In this document: piece by piece, positions 1-7,708 of the stretch
Layout: the number at the start of each line of letters is the position of its first letter
Numbering within the stretch: the stretch's first letter is position 1
NCBI GenBank assembly: GCA_029573975.1
Contig: JAKQBU010000139.1
Span: 1 to 14,126 of the forward strand
Direction: 5' to 3'
Source of the DNA: Planctomycetota bacterium
GTDB lineage: Bacteria > Planctomycetota > Phycisphaerae > Sedimentisphaerales > SM23-30
Length of the DNA: 14,126 bases
Made by a program: the position numbers and the translations under genes
The notes under the pieces: model-generated
Seen by the model: only the letters and a program-made list of their open reading frames with translations
Told to the model about the DNA's origin: nothing
Databases searched by the model: none

Positions 1-1521
1 GTAGGTTTCGTGAGAGCAGCCCTGCCATTGGGTGCTGACCGGCCGGCCCTCGGCGTCGAACATCTGGAGGCCCTGGACGTCCATGGTCCAGAAGGCCTCT
101 GTCTGGCCGGCTGGGATGGGTATGTTGATCCAGGCTTCGAGGATTTCACGGCGGGGATAGGGCAGGGGATTGAAAACCACCACCAGGACATCCTTTTTGT
201 CGAAGCCGTCCAGGTTGATCCGGCGGATGAGTTCCTGCATGGCACGGTTGCCCAGGCTTTGCGAGAGGTCGATGACCTGCTGGAGGCGGTTTTCGACGTC
301 GAGCACGGTTTTGTCCTGGGTGACGCCGTTGATGGAATCGTGGGGGTGGGAGTCGAGAAGGAATCGCCAGGCTTTGTTCAGGAAGGTTTCCGGGAAGGCA
401 GCGCCGGCCAGGGCGGCCAGCACGGAGAGCGGCTCGGCGAAGCGGATGAGGAGGTTCTGGGCCTTTTTGTTCAGTTGCTTGAGGTAGAGGCGGGTGGTCA
501 GGGCGTTGCCGGTGATGGCGGCGGCGGGGCCGTCGCGCAATTCGCCGGTAACGACGGGCAGTTGCGAGCGGTCCAGTTTTTGCCGCATGACTTCGACGAA
601 GCGGGTCATGGTGGTATGAATCCACCGGCGGTCGGCGGCGGGGTCGGTGTCGTTGAGCTTTTTCATCATTTCGGGGAACATCGGCTGGGCGGCGGTATAG
701 TCGCAGCCGTTCATCATCAGGCGGTCATCGGCCAGCATGCTTTCGTCGGTGGTTTTCCAGGTCCTATCGATCAGGTCGGGGGTGATGACCTCCAGGAACC
801 ATTTTTGCGGGGCGTCCAGGCGGAAGTGATCCTGTTCCATTTGCTCGCGGTCGGCGCGGTGGAAGGCCAAGCCGCCGTTGGCCCAGTCGTAATACCATGT
901 ATCGCCCAGATGCTCCATACCGAAGAGGGCGGACAGATGGATGCAGAAATAGAAGTTCTGGCGGCCCAGGTCGCCGAAGCGGGTGGTGAGCATTTGGCTG
1001 CCGTCGGGGGCTTGCCAGATGAACTCGGAATGGGGTGCCCGCTTTTTGTCAACCCGTTTGCCGACCATGCCCAGGTCGATGCCGAAGCCGGCGTAAATCT
1101 GGGGAAGCTGGGCGGTCTGGCCCCAGCCGAAGGAAGTGTAGCCGACGTTGAAAACCTTACCCAATTCCTGGGCCTGGCGGGTTCCCAGCAGGAGGTTGCG
1201 GACGAGGGATTCCCCGTCGATGGGGAACTCATCCGGCAAAATCAGCCAGGGGCCGATCTGGAGTTTATCGGCGGCGACCAGGGCCTTGACACGATCGGCC
1301 ATTTCGGGGCGAATCTCCAGATAATCCAGAACCGGCGTGACCTGGCCGTCGAGCAGGAAACCGGGATAGGTGCCTTTTTCGAGCAGGCCGATCAGTTCAT
1401 CCATGAAGTCCACCAGCATCAGGCGGGTTTCCCAGATGGGGTAGCGCCACTCGCGGTCCCAGTGAGTATGAGAAACTACGTGTCCGGTTCGTTTTGCCGT
1501 TTTAGTACTTGGTTTTTTCAT
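1..1521 (-). CDS. GH38-type alpha-mannosidase-like protein, 3' end cut by window edge
   Basis: An uninterrupted minus-strand frame of 507 codons runs from ATG at 1521 off the left edge; I checked every in-phase triplet and found no stop. The start has an AGGAAA ribosome site about nine bases upstream and begins MKKPSTKTAKRTG, followed by HVVSHTHWDREW. That is the GH38 N-terminal signature, with H20 and D22 as the expected zinc ligands. A second family block, QTAQLPQIYAGFGID, follows at residues 135-149. The usual aspartate before it (LPD-x-FG in the neighbour at 2779-5784, both nucleophile and zinc ligand) aligns with F131 in YTSFGWG, so the key residue looks absent. It is the last visible gene of the operon, 35 bp after the PfkB kinase. 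It may be a divergent hydrolase subfamily, a carbohydrate-binding pseudoenzyme, or use another acid. Family membership is fairly certain; activity is not. Confidence 0.88.
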   Translation of the reverse strand, partial: MKKPSTKTAKRTGHVVSHTHWDREWRYPIWETRLMLVDFMDELIGLLEKGTYPGFLLDGQVTPVLDYLEIRPEMADRVKALVAADKLQIGPWLILPDEFPIDGESLVRNLLLGTRQAQELGKVFNVGYTSFGWGQTAQLPQIYAGFGIDLGMVGKRVDKKRAPHSEFIWQAPDGSQMLTTRFGDLGRQNFYFCIHLSALFGMEHLGDTWYYDWANGGLAFHRADREQMEQDHFRLDAPQKWFLEVITPDLIDRTWKTTDESMLADDRLMMNGCDYTAAQPMFPEMMKKLNDTDPAADRRWIHTTMTRFVEVMRQKLDRSQLPVVTGELRDGPAAAITGNALTTRLYLKQLNKKAQNLLIRFAEPLSVLAALAGAAFPETFLNKAWRFLLDSHPHDSINGVTQDKTVLDVENRLQQVIDLSQSLGNRAMQELIRRINLDGFDKKDVLVVVFNPLPYPRREILEAWINIPIPAGQTEAFWTMDVQGLQMFDAEGRPVSTQWQGCSHETY

Positions 1522-1556
1522 TTGATTTTTCCTGGTATGATGAAAAAGCTATGTTG

Positions 1557-2765
1557 TTAGTGAGAATGGCGTAAAGGGTCCGAAGGGCCGGCCCAAAGCT
1601 GGGAGGGCTGGTGCCAGGACCATTCGGGGGAGGAATTATGGATATCGATCATCGGCAAGTTCTGGCGGATCATGGCGGTGGTTTCGTCCCAGGTTTTGAT
1701 GCCGCTGACGGCGTCGAGCACGCGGACGTTCTGCAAGCCGCAGCCGGTGGCGTATTTGAGCGACTCTTCGATACTCAGGCCGCGCAGAAAACCGCTGAGC
1801 AGGCCGGCGATGGCGGAATCGCCGGAACCGGTGGCGCTGCCGAAATGATCGACCACGAAGGCGGGAGCCCAAAGTTCCCGCCGGGACCAGTTGGCGGGGT
1901 CGCCCGGCTGGGCGGCGCCCATACCGGCGAAGGTGTTTTGGGAGGCGGTTTTGATATAGAAGCCGCGGGGGCCGGATTTGAGGGTGACCATTTTGGCGCC
2001 GAGGGCGAGAACCTGATCGGCAATGCGGGAATAATCTTCCGGCGTGAAATAATCGATTAGTTCGGCGTGGTTATGCCGGGCTTTCATTTTCAGGAAACCC
2101 TCGGGATCGAGCATATAGAATGTTTCTTCCACGGAAGGGACATAAATATCCACAAAGGGGAGAATTTTGGCGAGAATCTTTTTCCAGGGGGCCTTACCGG
2201 AAGCGGAGGCCGGGTCAGGCAGGGTCATGTCGCAGGAGGTGGTGGCGCCGGCCTCCTTGGCGATCTGGAAGATATGCTGCAATTCATTGCCTTCATCCTC
2301 GAACATGCGTTTCATCAGCGGGGGGTAGCCGAAATGGAAATGGCGGCACTGCCGGATGAGGCCGGGGTCGAGGTCCTGGGCGGTAAAGATGTTGTTGGTG
2401 CCGGGATTGTGCAGGAAAATGCGGTCGATGCCGGGCGGGGCTATGACGACGGTGTAGGAACTGGCCTGGCCGGTGAGGATGTGGACCCCGTCGGCGTTGC
2501 CGCTGCGCCGGAGGATGTCGATGATTAGGCGACCGAATTCGTCGTCCCCCACGCAGGCGCAAAAGCAGACCTTGCTGCCGAGGGTCTTCATGTTGATGCC
2601 GGTGTTGGAGACGGGGCCGCCGGTGCTGATCTTGGCCTGTTCGACGTTGACCAGTTTGCCGGGGCGCATGATGTCCCCGATGGTTTTGGCGCCGGTGTCG
2701 GGAAAGAGGGGAATCATATCCAGGCACAAGTGGCCGGCGACCATGATATCATATTTTCGTGACAT
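1557..2765 (-). CDS. PfkB/ribokinase-family carbohydrate kinase
   Basis: This 402-residue protein has the hallmarks of the ribokinase fold. The N-terminal substrate half carries GGPVSNTGINMKTLGS (49-64) and a glycine-rich CVGDDEFG (71-78). The region DIYVPSVEET (206-215) matches the conserved N-x-x-E area, and GSGDSAIAGLLSGFL (313-327) is the C-terminal PfkB signature, with D316 as the expected catalytic base and the glycines forming the anion hole. It should transfer phosphate from ATP to a sugar or sugar-like alcohol in the cytoplasm; the exact substrate cannot be read from the sequence. The start is supported by AGGAG five bases before the ATG. It lies 13 bp after the upstream GH38 gene and 35 bp before the second GH38 gene, so the three are almost certainly cotranscribed. 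The simplest role is phosphorylation of a sugar released by the hydrolases. At 402 residues it is longer than typical ribokinases (about 300-330), with an extended C-terminal tail. Confidence 0.9.
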   Translation of the reverse strand: MSRKYDIMVAGHLCLDMIPLFPDTGAKTIGDIMRPGKLVNVEQAKISTGGPVSNTGINMKTLGSKVCFCACVGDDEFGRLIIDILRRSGNADGVHILTGQASSYTVVIAPPGIDRIFLHNPGTNNIFTAQDLDPGLIRQCRHFHFGYPPLMKRMFEDEGNELQHIFQIAKEAGATTSCDMTLPDPASASGKAPWKKILAKILPFVDIYVPSVEETFYMLDPEGFLKMKARHNHAELIDYFTPEDYSRIADQVLALGAKMVTLKSGPRGFYIKTASQNTFAGMGAAQPGDPANWSRRELWAPAFVVDHFGSATGSGDSAIAGLLSGFLRGLSIEESLKYATGCGLQNVRVLDAVSGIKTWDETTAMIRQNLPMIDIHNSSPEWSWHQPSQLWAGPSDPLRHSH

Positions 2766-2778
2766 AGTGACTCCTGGT

Positions 2779-5700
2779 TTAAACAGAAATTTTTAGAGTT
2801 TGGATTTCAAAAGGCCGGAATGACAAGGGTAGGTGCGTTCCCTGCACAGACAGAGGGATGGGGTTTTCTTCCATCATGTCCACCTGTTCGATGTTTTTGA
2901 TGTCCATCGCAAAATGCAGATTGGCCCGGGCGGAACAGCCGGCGGCTTCGTAGAGGCGGATAATCAGGCTGTCGCTGTCCTGGGCTTTTTTGACGGTTTC
3001 GACGATGACGTTTGGGGCATCGACGGTCAGCAGGCTGAAAGAGGCGGGCAGGGAACCCGTTTGTTTCGGGAGAGGCGCTGCCTGCAGGGGGCAGTTGAGT
3101 TCGTAGCCGGCCTGCATTACTTTTCCTTCGATATGGCTGCCGGGGTGGGGGAAGAGGCAGTAGGTAAGCTCGTGCTCGCCGCGATCGGCTTCCTTGCCGG
3201 GGTAATCGGGGCTGCGGAGCAGGTCGAGGTCCAGGATGTTGCCCAGTACTTTGTGGCCGTATTTGCAGTCGTTCAGCAGGGCCACGCCGTAGTCCGGCTG
3301 GGAGATGTCCAGATATTTGTGGGCACAGATTTCGAATTTGGCCAGGTCCCAAGTGGTATTGGCATGGGTGGGTCGTTTGATGCTGCCGAACTGGATTTCA
3401 CAGGTGGCCTCGCGGGCGTGGATGTCCACGGGGAAGGAGGTACGGAGCATTTTATGGGTTTCCTGCCAGTCGATGTGGGTGACGAAATCGAGGCGGCGGC
3501 TGCCGTGGGTGAGGATGATGTCCTGGGTGAGTCTGGACTGGCCATGTGTGTATTCCTGATGCAGGATGGCCCGCGGCCCGTCCACCTTGGCGGAGGCGGA
3601 TTGCAGGGTGAAGAAATCCGGCTGGCGATCGGCGTAGTCCATGGAAAAATCCCAGGCATCGCCGCGGTCGGGATAGACGGCCAGGCGATTGGCAGAGGCG
3701 GCGGAAGGGATGATTTCCCGCTGGGCGGATTTATCGAAAATGGACTGGATCGAACCGTCGGGCGCGAAGGAGACTTTAAGGATGTCATTTTCCAGAACAT
3801 CTTTTTTGGCGATGAGATCATGGGGAAGTACGACGGCCCTGGCCAGATCGATGGTGGTGTAACCCAGCGGGTCGGCTGAGACTCTGGTCCATTGCGGACC
3901 GATTTTCAGCCATTCCTCACGCGGCCAGGAGAGAGAGTTGCTAATCACGGCGGGATCTTGCAGAGCGGCGGTGTTGATCTGGGTAAAGACCGCGGTTTTC
4001 GCCTTATTGGTAAGGTCGAGAACTTCACTGTGCAGGCTGGCATAGCGGGCCAGGGATTCATCGTACACCCGTTTAATGGAGGAACCCGGCAGGATGTCGT
4101 GGAACTGGTAGAGCAGGGTTTCCTTCCAGATTTGGTCGAGCTGGTCGGCGGGATATTGGGCGTGGACGAGGTTTTGGGCGAGGGCGGCATTTAGTTCCAG
4201 CTCGCGCAGGGCCAGCTCCATCTTTCGATTGAACCATTTGCTGCGGGCCTGGGTGGTATAGGTGCCGCGGTGCCGTTCCAGGTAGAGTTCCCCGGTCCAT
4301 TTCTGGTAACGATGGGTGTCCTGGTCGATCCGCTGGAAGAATTTATAGGCAGGCTCCTGGATGACCGGGGGCAGGCCGGCCAGATTCTGGACCCGCTCGC
4401 ACCGCTCGAGGTGTTCCTCGCCCGGCCCGCCGCCGCCGTCACCGATACCGAAGAGCAGCAGGCAGCGATCGGAAATACCCTTGTCGCAAAAAACGGTTTC
4501 CGCCTTGTGAAGGCCCCAGGGCAGGACCGGGCTGTTGTAGGTTTCTTCCGGCAGCATATGGGTCAGGACTTCTGTGCCGTCGATGCCATCCCACCGGAAG
4601 GTATGATGGGGGAAGCGGTTGGTCTCGCTCCAGGAAAGCTTCTGGGTCATGAAATAATCGACGCCGCATTTTTTCATAATCTGGGGCAGGGCGCCGGAAT
4701 AACCAAAGACATCGGGCAGCCAGAGATTTTTGAGGTCGATGCCGAATTCCCGGCGGAAGAACCGTTTGCCGTACAGGAACTGGCGGATCAGGGCTTCCCC
4801 GCCGGTGACGTTGGTATCGGCTTCCACCCACATGCCGCCCTGTACCTCCCAGCGGCCCTGAGCCACTTTTTCGCGGATTCGCTGATACAGGGAAGGGTAG
4901 TGATCCTTCATCCATTGATAGAGCTGGGGCTGGCTGGCACCGAAGATGTAGTTCGGGTAGCGGTCCATCATTTGCAGAACGGTGGCGAAGGTACGTGCCC
5001 CTTTGCGGATGGTTTCGCGGATGGGCCAGAGCCAGGCCAGGTCCATATGGGAATGGCCGACGGCACTGATGGACAGGGAAGGGTCGCCGTTCTTTTTCGA
5101 CAGGACGGGCGCGAGGATTTGGCGGGCCTGGGCGGCTTCGGCTTCGGTGTAATTATTTAAGACCAGAGTGGCCTGGTGCAGGGCGTGGAGAATCTGGTGA
5201 GAGCGGGCGGTGTTTTCGGGCAGGATTTTCAGGAAGTCGATCAGGACTTCAAAATCATAGTAAAGTCCGCGCATGGCTTCGTTGCAGATGGCGATGCTGG
5301 CCAGTTCCACAGTGCCGTCTTTGCAGAGAGTGCCGAAGAGGTCGTTGCAGCCGGCGTCGGCCCAGACATCCACGATTTCGTTTTCCCGGGCGGCATCGGT
5401 GATGGGCAGGACTTTTTTGCCCGGCTGACCGAGGGTATAGTCATAGACCGAGCTGCCGTTGGTCAGGCCGCACAGCGGATGGCCCTGCCGGTCCACAACA
5501 CACATTTCCCCATTGATGTCCAGCAGCAAAACCACCTTTTTACCGGCGGCACAACCCGGAATCCGGCCGGTAAAATGGAACCAGCCGCAGTCAAAGAGAT
5601 CGCCCCATTTCTGGCCGACTTTCAGTGAGATTTTCTTCCCGGATTCTCGCTGCTCATACGATACCGGTTCGGGAGTGATCCAAGCGGTAATCTCCAGATC

Positions 5701-5784
5701 GCTGACCGGCTGATAAACGGCTTTCTGAATGGTTTTCAGATAGATGTCCAGCTCTTTCTTTTTAAGATCTAAATAGTAAGGCAT
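2779..5784 (-). CDS. Alpha-mannosidase, glycoside hydrolase family 38
   Basis: A full-length 1001-residue GH38 enzyme that cleaves alpha-mannosidic bonds with retention, using a zinc ion. Residues 1-235 form the beta-rich N-terminal extension seen in bacterial and class II enzymes. The catalytic domain starts at AVGHSHMDLAWLWP (241-254), with H246 and D248 as zinc ligands. EADTNVTGGE lies at 321-330, and LWLPDVFGYSGALPQI (354-369) contains D358, the expected nucleophile and third zinc ligand. The middle three-helix domain and the C-terminal beta domain follow. I see no signal peptide, so it is probably cytoplasmic and acts on imported oligosaccharides or glycosides. The start codon has AAAGGTGA seven bases upstream (5792-5799). 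It is the first gene of the operon with the PfkB kinase and the second GH38 protein. All key residues seen are intact, unlike the partner at 1-1521. Substrate linkage cannot be told from sequence. Confidence 0.95.
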   Translation of the reverse strand: MPYYLDLKKKELDIYLKTIQKAVYQPVSDLEITAWITPEPVSYEQRESGKKISLKVGQKWGDLFDCGWFHFTGRIPGCAAGKKVVLLLDINGEMCVVDRQGHPLCGLTNGSSVYDYTLGQPGKKVLPITDAARENEIVDVWADAGCNDLFGTLCKDGTVELASIAICNEAMRGLYYDFEVLIDFLKILPENTARSHQILHALHQATLVLNNYTEAEAAQARQILAPVLSKKNGDPSLSISAVGHSHMDLAWLWPIRETIRKGARTFATVLQMMDRYPNYIFGASQPQLYQWMKDHYPSLYQRIREKVAQGRWEVQGGMWVEADTNVTGGEALIRQFLYGKRFFRREFGIDLKNLWLPDVFGYSGALPQIMKKCGVDYFMTQKLSWSETNRFPHHTFRWDGIDGTEVLTHMLPEETYNSPVLPWGLHKAETVFCDKGISDRCLLLFGIGDGGGGPGEEHLERCERVQNLAGLPPVIQEPAYKFFQRIDQDTHRYQKWTGELYLERHRGTYTTQARSKWFNRKMELALRELELNAALAQNLVHAQYPADQLDQIWKETLLYQFHDILPGSSIKRVYDESLARYASLHSEVLDLTNKAKTAVFTQINTAALQDPAVISNSLSWPREEWLKIGPQWTRVSADPLGYTTIDLARAVVLPHDLIAKKDVLENDILKVSFAPDGSIQSIFDKSAQREIIPSAASANRLAVYPDRGDAWDFSMDYADRQPDFFTLQSASAKVDGPRAILHQEYTHGQSRLTQDIILTHGSRRLDFVTHIDWQETHKMLRTSFPVDIHAREATCEIQFGSIKRPTHANTTWDLAKFEICAHKYLDISQPDYGVALLNDCKYGHKVLGNILDLDLLRSPDYPGKEADRGEHELTYCLFPHPGSHIEGKVMQAGYELNCPLQAAPLPKQTGSLPASFSLLTVDAPNVIVETVKKAQDSDSLIIRLYEAAGCSARANLHFAMDIKNIEQVDMMEENPIPLSVQGTHLPLSFRPFEIQTLKISV

Positions 5785-5976
5785 ATAGCAATCACCTTTC
5801 GTTATGCAGTGCGTACCTTGATTGAGTTGCCCAATCGCATTTATTCTACTATTTAGATTAATAGTTTGTGATAAAATTGCAATAAATATGTAAAAAAATT
5901 GTGTAAATAGATTGTATTTATTTTGTATATTTAATGTTTTTTGTATGGTTTCTGTGTTAAAAAGAATAAAGGATTA

Positions 5977-6018
5977 TTACAAACAGTTAATTGTAACCAA
6001 TTACAAGTAAATTGGTTA
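5977..6018. promoter_or_regulatory. Nested palindromes upstream of the GH38 operon, candidate operator
   Basis: Three half-sites, TTACAA (5977-5982), TTGTAA (5991-5996) and TTACAA (6001-6006), alternate in orientation. A perfect 9-bp inverted repeat, TAACCAATT-N7-AATTGGTTA (5994-6018), overlaps them. The cluster lies about 200 bp upstream of the GH38 start in the AT-rich gap. I found no convincing -35/-10 pair for the GH38 operon in this gap, so the link to its control is inference. AT-rich DNA makes chance palindromes more likely, but a perfect 9-bp arm is notable. Confidence 0.4.
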
Positions 6019-6083
6019 TGAACCATTTGCTGTGTATATTGACGGAACCGCCAAAAGTCGATATTTCCCTCCAAAAACAGCTC

Positions 6084-6130
6084 TGACGCCCCGATAACCA
6101 GGGGTCCAAGAGCCTTTGACCCTGGCGTCA
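6084..6130 (-). terminator. Possible transcription terminator hairpin at end of the GntR/ABC operon
   Basis: On the minus strand TGACGCC (6124-6130) can pair with GGCGTCA (6084-6090), with an inner GGGTC/GACCC stem. A TTTTT run follows about five bases later (6075-6079). The hairpin begins in the stop codon of the gene ending at 6128. The internal loops are large, so it is not a textbook terminator. The structure lies within and beside the dispersed repeat at 6089-6131. Confidence 0.35.
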
Positions 6131-6131
6131 A
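6089..6131 (-). repeat. Dispersed 43-bp repeat, copy A
   Basis: This segment matches 9867-9909 in the same orientation at 36 of 43 positions, with most differences being transitions. Read on the minus strand both copies contain TGACGCCAGGGTCAAA and then, after further shared bases, CTRGTTATYGGGG. Copy A overlaps the stop codon of the gene at 6128-7690 and has a TGACGCC/GGCGTCA palindrome that copy B lacks. In one frame both copies could encode a similar short peptide beginning MTPGSKA or TPGSKA, but coding is not otherwise supported. Confidence 0.7.
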
Positions 6132-7690
6132 ACTTGCTTAATCAATATCGAATTAATCTCTTTCTGCTTGGGTATTGCCAACCCCTCCTTGCAGTGAGGA
6201 CAATCCAATCGATTCAGCCCACGTTTCTTGCCGCAGGCCGCACAGCGTATCAAGGGCACATGGTTTAATGCCAAATAGGTCAGCAGGCCTGCCAGGTTAA
6301 ACGCCATGACAAAGATCAGCCAGAAAATCAACGCCTCCCATGTCGTTCTCCGGGGCCAGGCATGCCAAAGAGTCAGAAAGGCCATCAGCAACGCCAAGAG
6401 CAAATTGGCGGTCAAATTCATGGGTCTATAAAGGTCAATAATTTCGGCCAGCATCCTTTGCAAGGGATCGTTGCTGGGAGATTCCAGCCTTGCCTGTCTG
6501 TAATACCAACGCCAAATCGGATCAAAAATAGCCGGGGATGCGGTGGATAGATAGCACCGCGTTTTTTTCATCACGGACTCCATATATTGAAAATGTTCCG
6601 GAAACTGATTTGCCCTTGTCCATGTCCATTCATACTGCCGGATACATTCCAGGCTGCCCTGGCTGGTGATCCGATAAAGCGTCATAACATGTTGGATAGG
6701 TTTGTGCTGGTGGTCCTGCCACCATTGAATCAAAAGATCCAGGTCACGGGTCCGGGGTCTTCCTATTACAGAGGACGTTTTTAAGAAAATATCCGTCTGC
6801 GAGGCGACCACCTGGATGGGATCGAATTCCATGGTTTCCGGGATATGGATTGGCAGTATTTGCTCGGGATTGCCGAGCACCAGCATTCGATTGCCTGATT
6901 TGAGTTCCACCAGAATCGTGGGCCGGTATTCGGTTTCCTCCTCATGAATTTGACACCAGTAATTAATAGATGCAATTTTTTCGATCAGAGTTTCCCGGGA
7001 TTCAAAAAGCCGCTTCAGACTGTGTTGCGAAAAATCGATCTGGTAGATTCCGTGCGCTGTTTGCCATACCAGCATGGGACTGTAGGTATCTGGAGGGGAC
7101 CAGGCAAACAGGCAACGGAATTGCCCCAGCGGCTGCACCTCTTCCCGGGTTGGCACAAAGCCGTTTGCGCCCAGGTAACCGATCCGTTGCCCCGCGGAAT
7201 TGTAACCGGTAAAAAATCTCCGGGAATAATCATAACGCCAGCGTTCCCGGATATTCCGCTCGCCCGACACGACAGGGATTACCAGCGGCCGGGAAAATTC
7301 CGGGGTAATCCCATAGAACCCTTTCAATTCCCGTTCAGCGATCCCTTGCGGGCGGTTGCGATCCTCAAACTGCAGGTAGTGATAGGGATTGTCTATTCGT
7401 TTCCCGGTCCACAGGAGGTTTTGATTTTCATCATAGATCTCGGTCGCGTTTTCGTTATGGTCATTGACCAGAAGCACCGATCCGTCCGGAAGGAACACCC
7501 GATGCGCATTTTCCCTACGCATTGCCTGGGTCTCCTGGGCGGACAGCTCCGGAGGTATGGGCCTGGCATACGATACGACCAGTCCATAAATAATACTCCC
7601 GAGTATCAATACCACTGCCAGCAGGGTAATCCATACCATGAATATCCGCGAAGGAACGGATAGATATTTGATGGCATCTTGTAATTTCAT
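6128..7690 (-). CDS. Membrane protein with large soluble domain and C-terminal zinc ribbon, accessory to ABC operon
   Basis: I do not recognise this 520-residue protein. It has one N-terminal membrane segment (about 18-40) and a long soluble part (about 41-425). Short strand-turn stretches in that part, such as VFLPDGSVLLV and TEIYDENQNLLW, suggest propeller-like beta blades. Two membrane segments follow (about 428-444 and 452-472), then a short tail with a four-cysteine zinc ribbon: C483-x2-C486 and C497-x2-C500. It starts 18 bp after the permease gene and is the last gene of the GntR-ABC operon, so it is probably a partner, sensor or regulator of that transporter. Three membrane segments would put the N-terminus and the zinc ribbon on opposite sides of the membrane; if the N-terminus is cytoplasmic, the ribbon is outside, which is unusual. 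The reading frame is long and intact; function is unknown. Confidence 0.85.
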   Translation of the reverse strand: MKLQDAIKYLSVPSRIFMVWITLLAVVLILGSIIYGLVVSYARPIPPELSAQETQAMRRENAHRVFLPDGSVLLVNDHNENATEIYDENQNLLWTGKRIDNPYHYLQFEDRNRPQGIAERELKGFYGITPEFSRPLVIPVVSGERNIRERWRYDYSRRFFTGYNSAGQRIGYLGANGFVPTREEVQPLGQFRCLFAWSPPDTYSPMLVWQTAHGIYQIDFSQHSLKRLFESRETLIEKIASINYWCQIHEEETEYRPTILVELKSGNRMLVLGNPEQILPIHIPETMEFDPIQVVASQTDIFLKTSSVIGRPRTRDLDLLIQWWQDHQHKPIQHVMTLYRITSQGSLECIRQYEWTWTRANQFPEHFQYMESVMKKTRCYLSTASPAIFDPIWRWYYRQARLESPSNDPLQRMLAEIIDLYRPMNLTANLLLALLMAFLTLWHAWPRRTTWEALIFWLIFVMAFNLAGLLTYLALNHVPLIRCAACGKKRGLNRLDCPHCKEGLAIPKQKEINSILIKQV

Positions 7691-7708
7691 GGCCGTGCTT
7701 TCTCCATG

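Noticed and set aside
10..1560. 516-codon plus-strand open frame
   Set aside because: It is the antisense of the GH38-like gene; the minus-strand frame has clear GH38 motifs and the plus frame shows a composition-driven low-complexity protein with no motif.
2833..3879. 348-codon plus-strand open frame
   Set aside because: Lies wholly inside the well-supported alpha-mannosidase gene on the other strand and has no recognisable motif or ribosome site.
4270..5160. 296-codon plus-strand open frame
   Set aside because: Antisense to the catalytic domain of the alpha-mannosidase; it arises from GC-rich codon bias.
5785..5976. Sigma70 promoter for the GH38 operon
   Set aside because: Several AT-rich hexamers resemble -10 boxes (for example TAGAAT at 5842-5847) but none has an acceptable -35 at 16-18 bp spacing.
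5931..6131. 66-codon minus-strand open frame starting in the repeat
   Set aside because: It begins inside the dispersed repeat, has no ribosome site, and its tail is AT-rich intergenic sequence; kept only as a note under the repeat.
6944..7663. 239-codon plus-strand open frame
   Set aside because: Antisense to the zinc-ribbon membrane protein gene; no family motif and no upstream signals.
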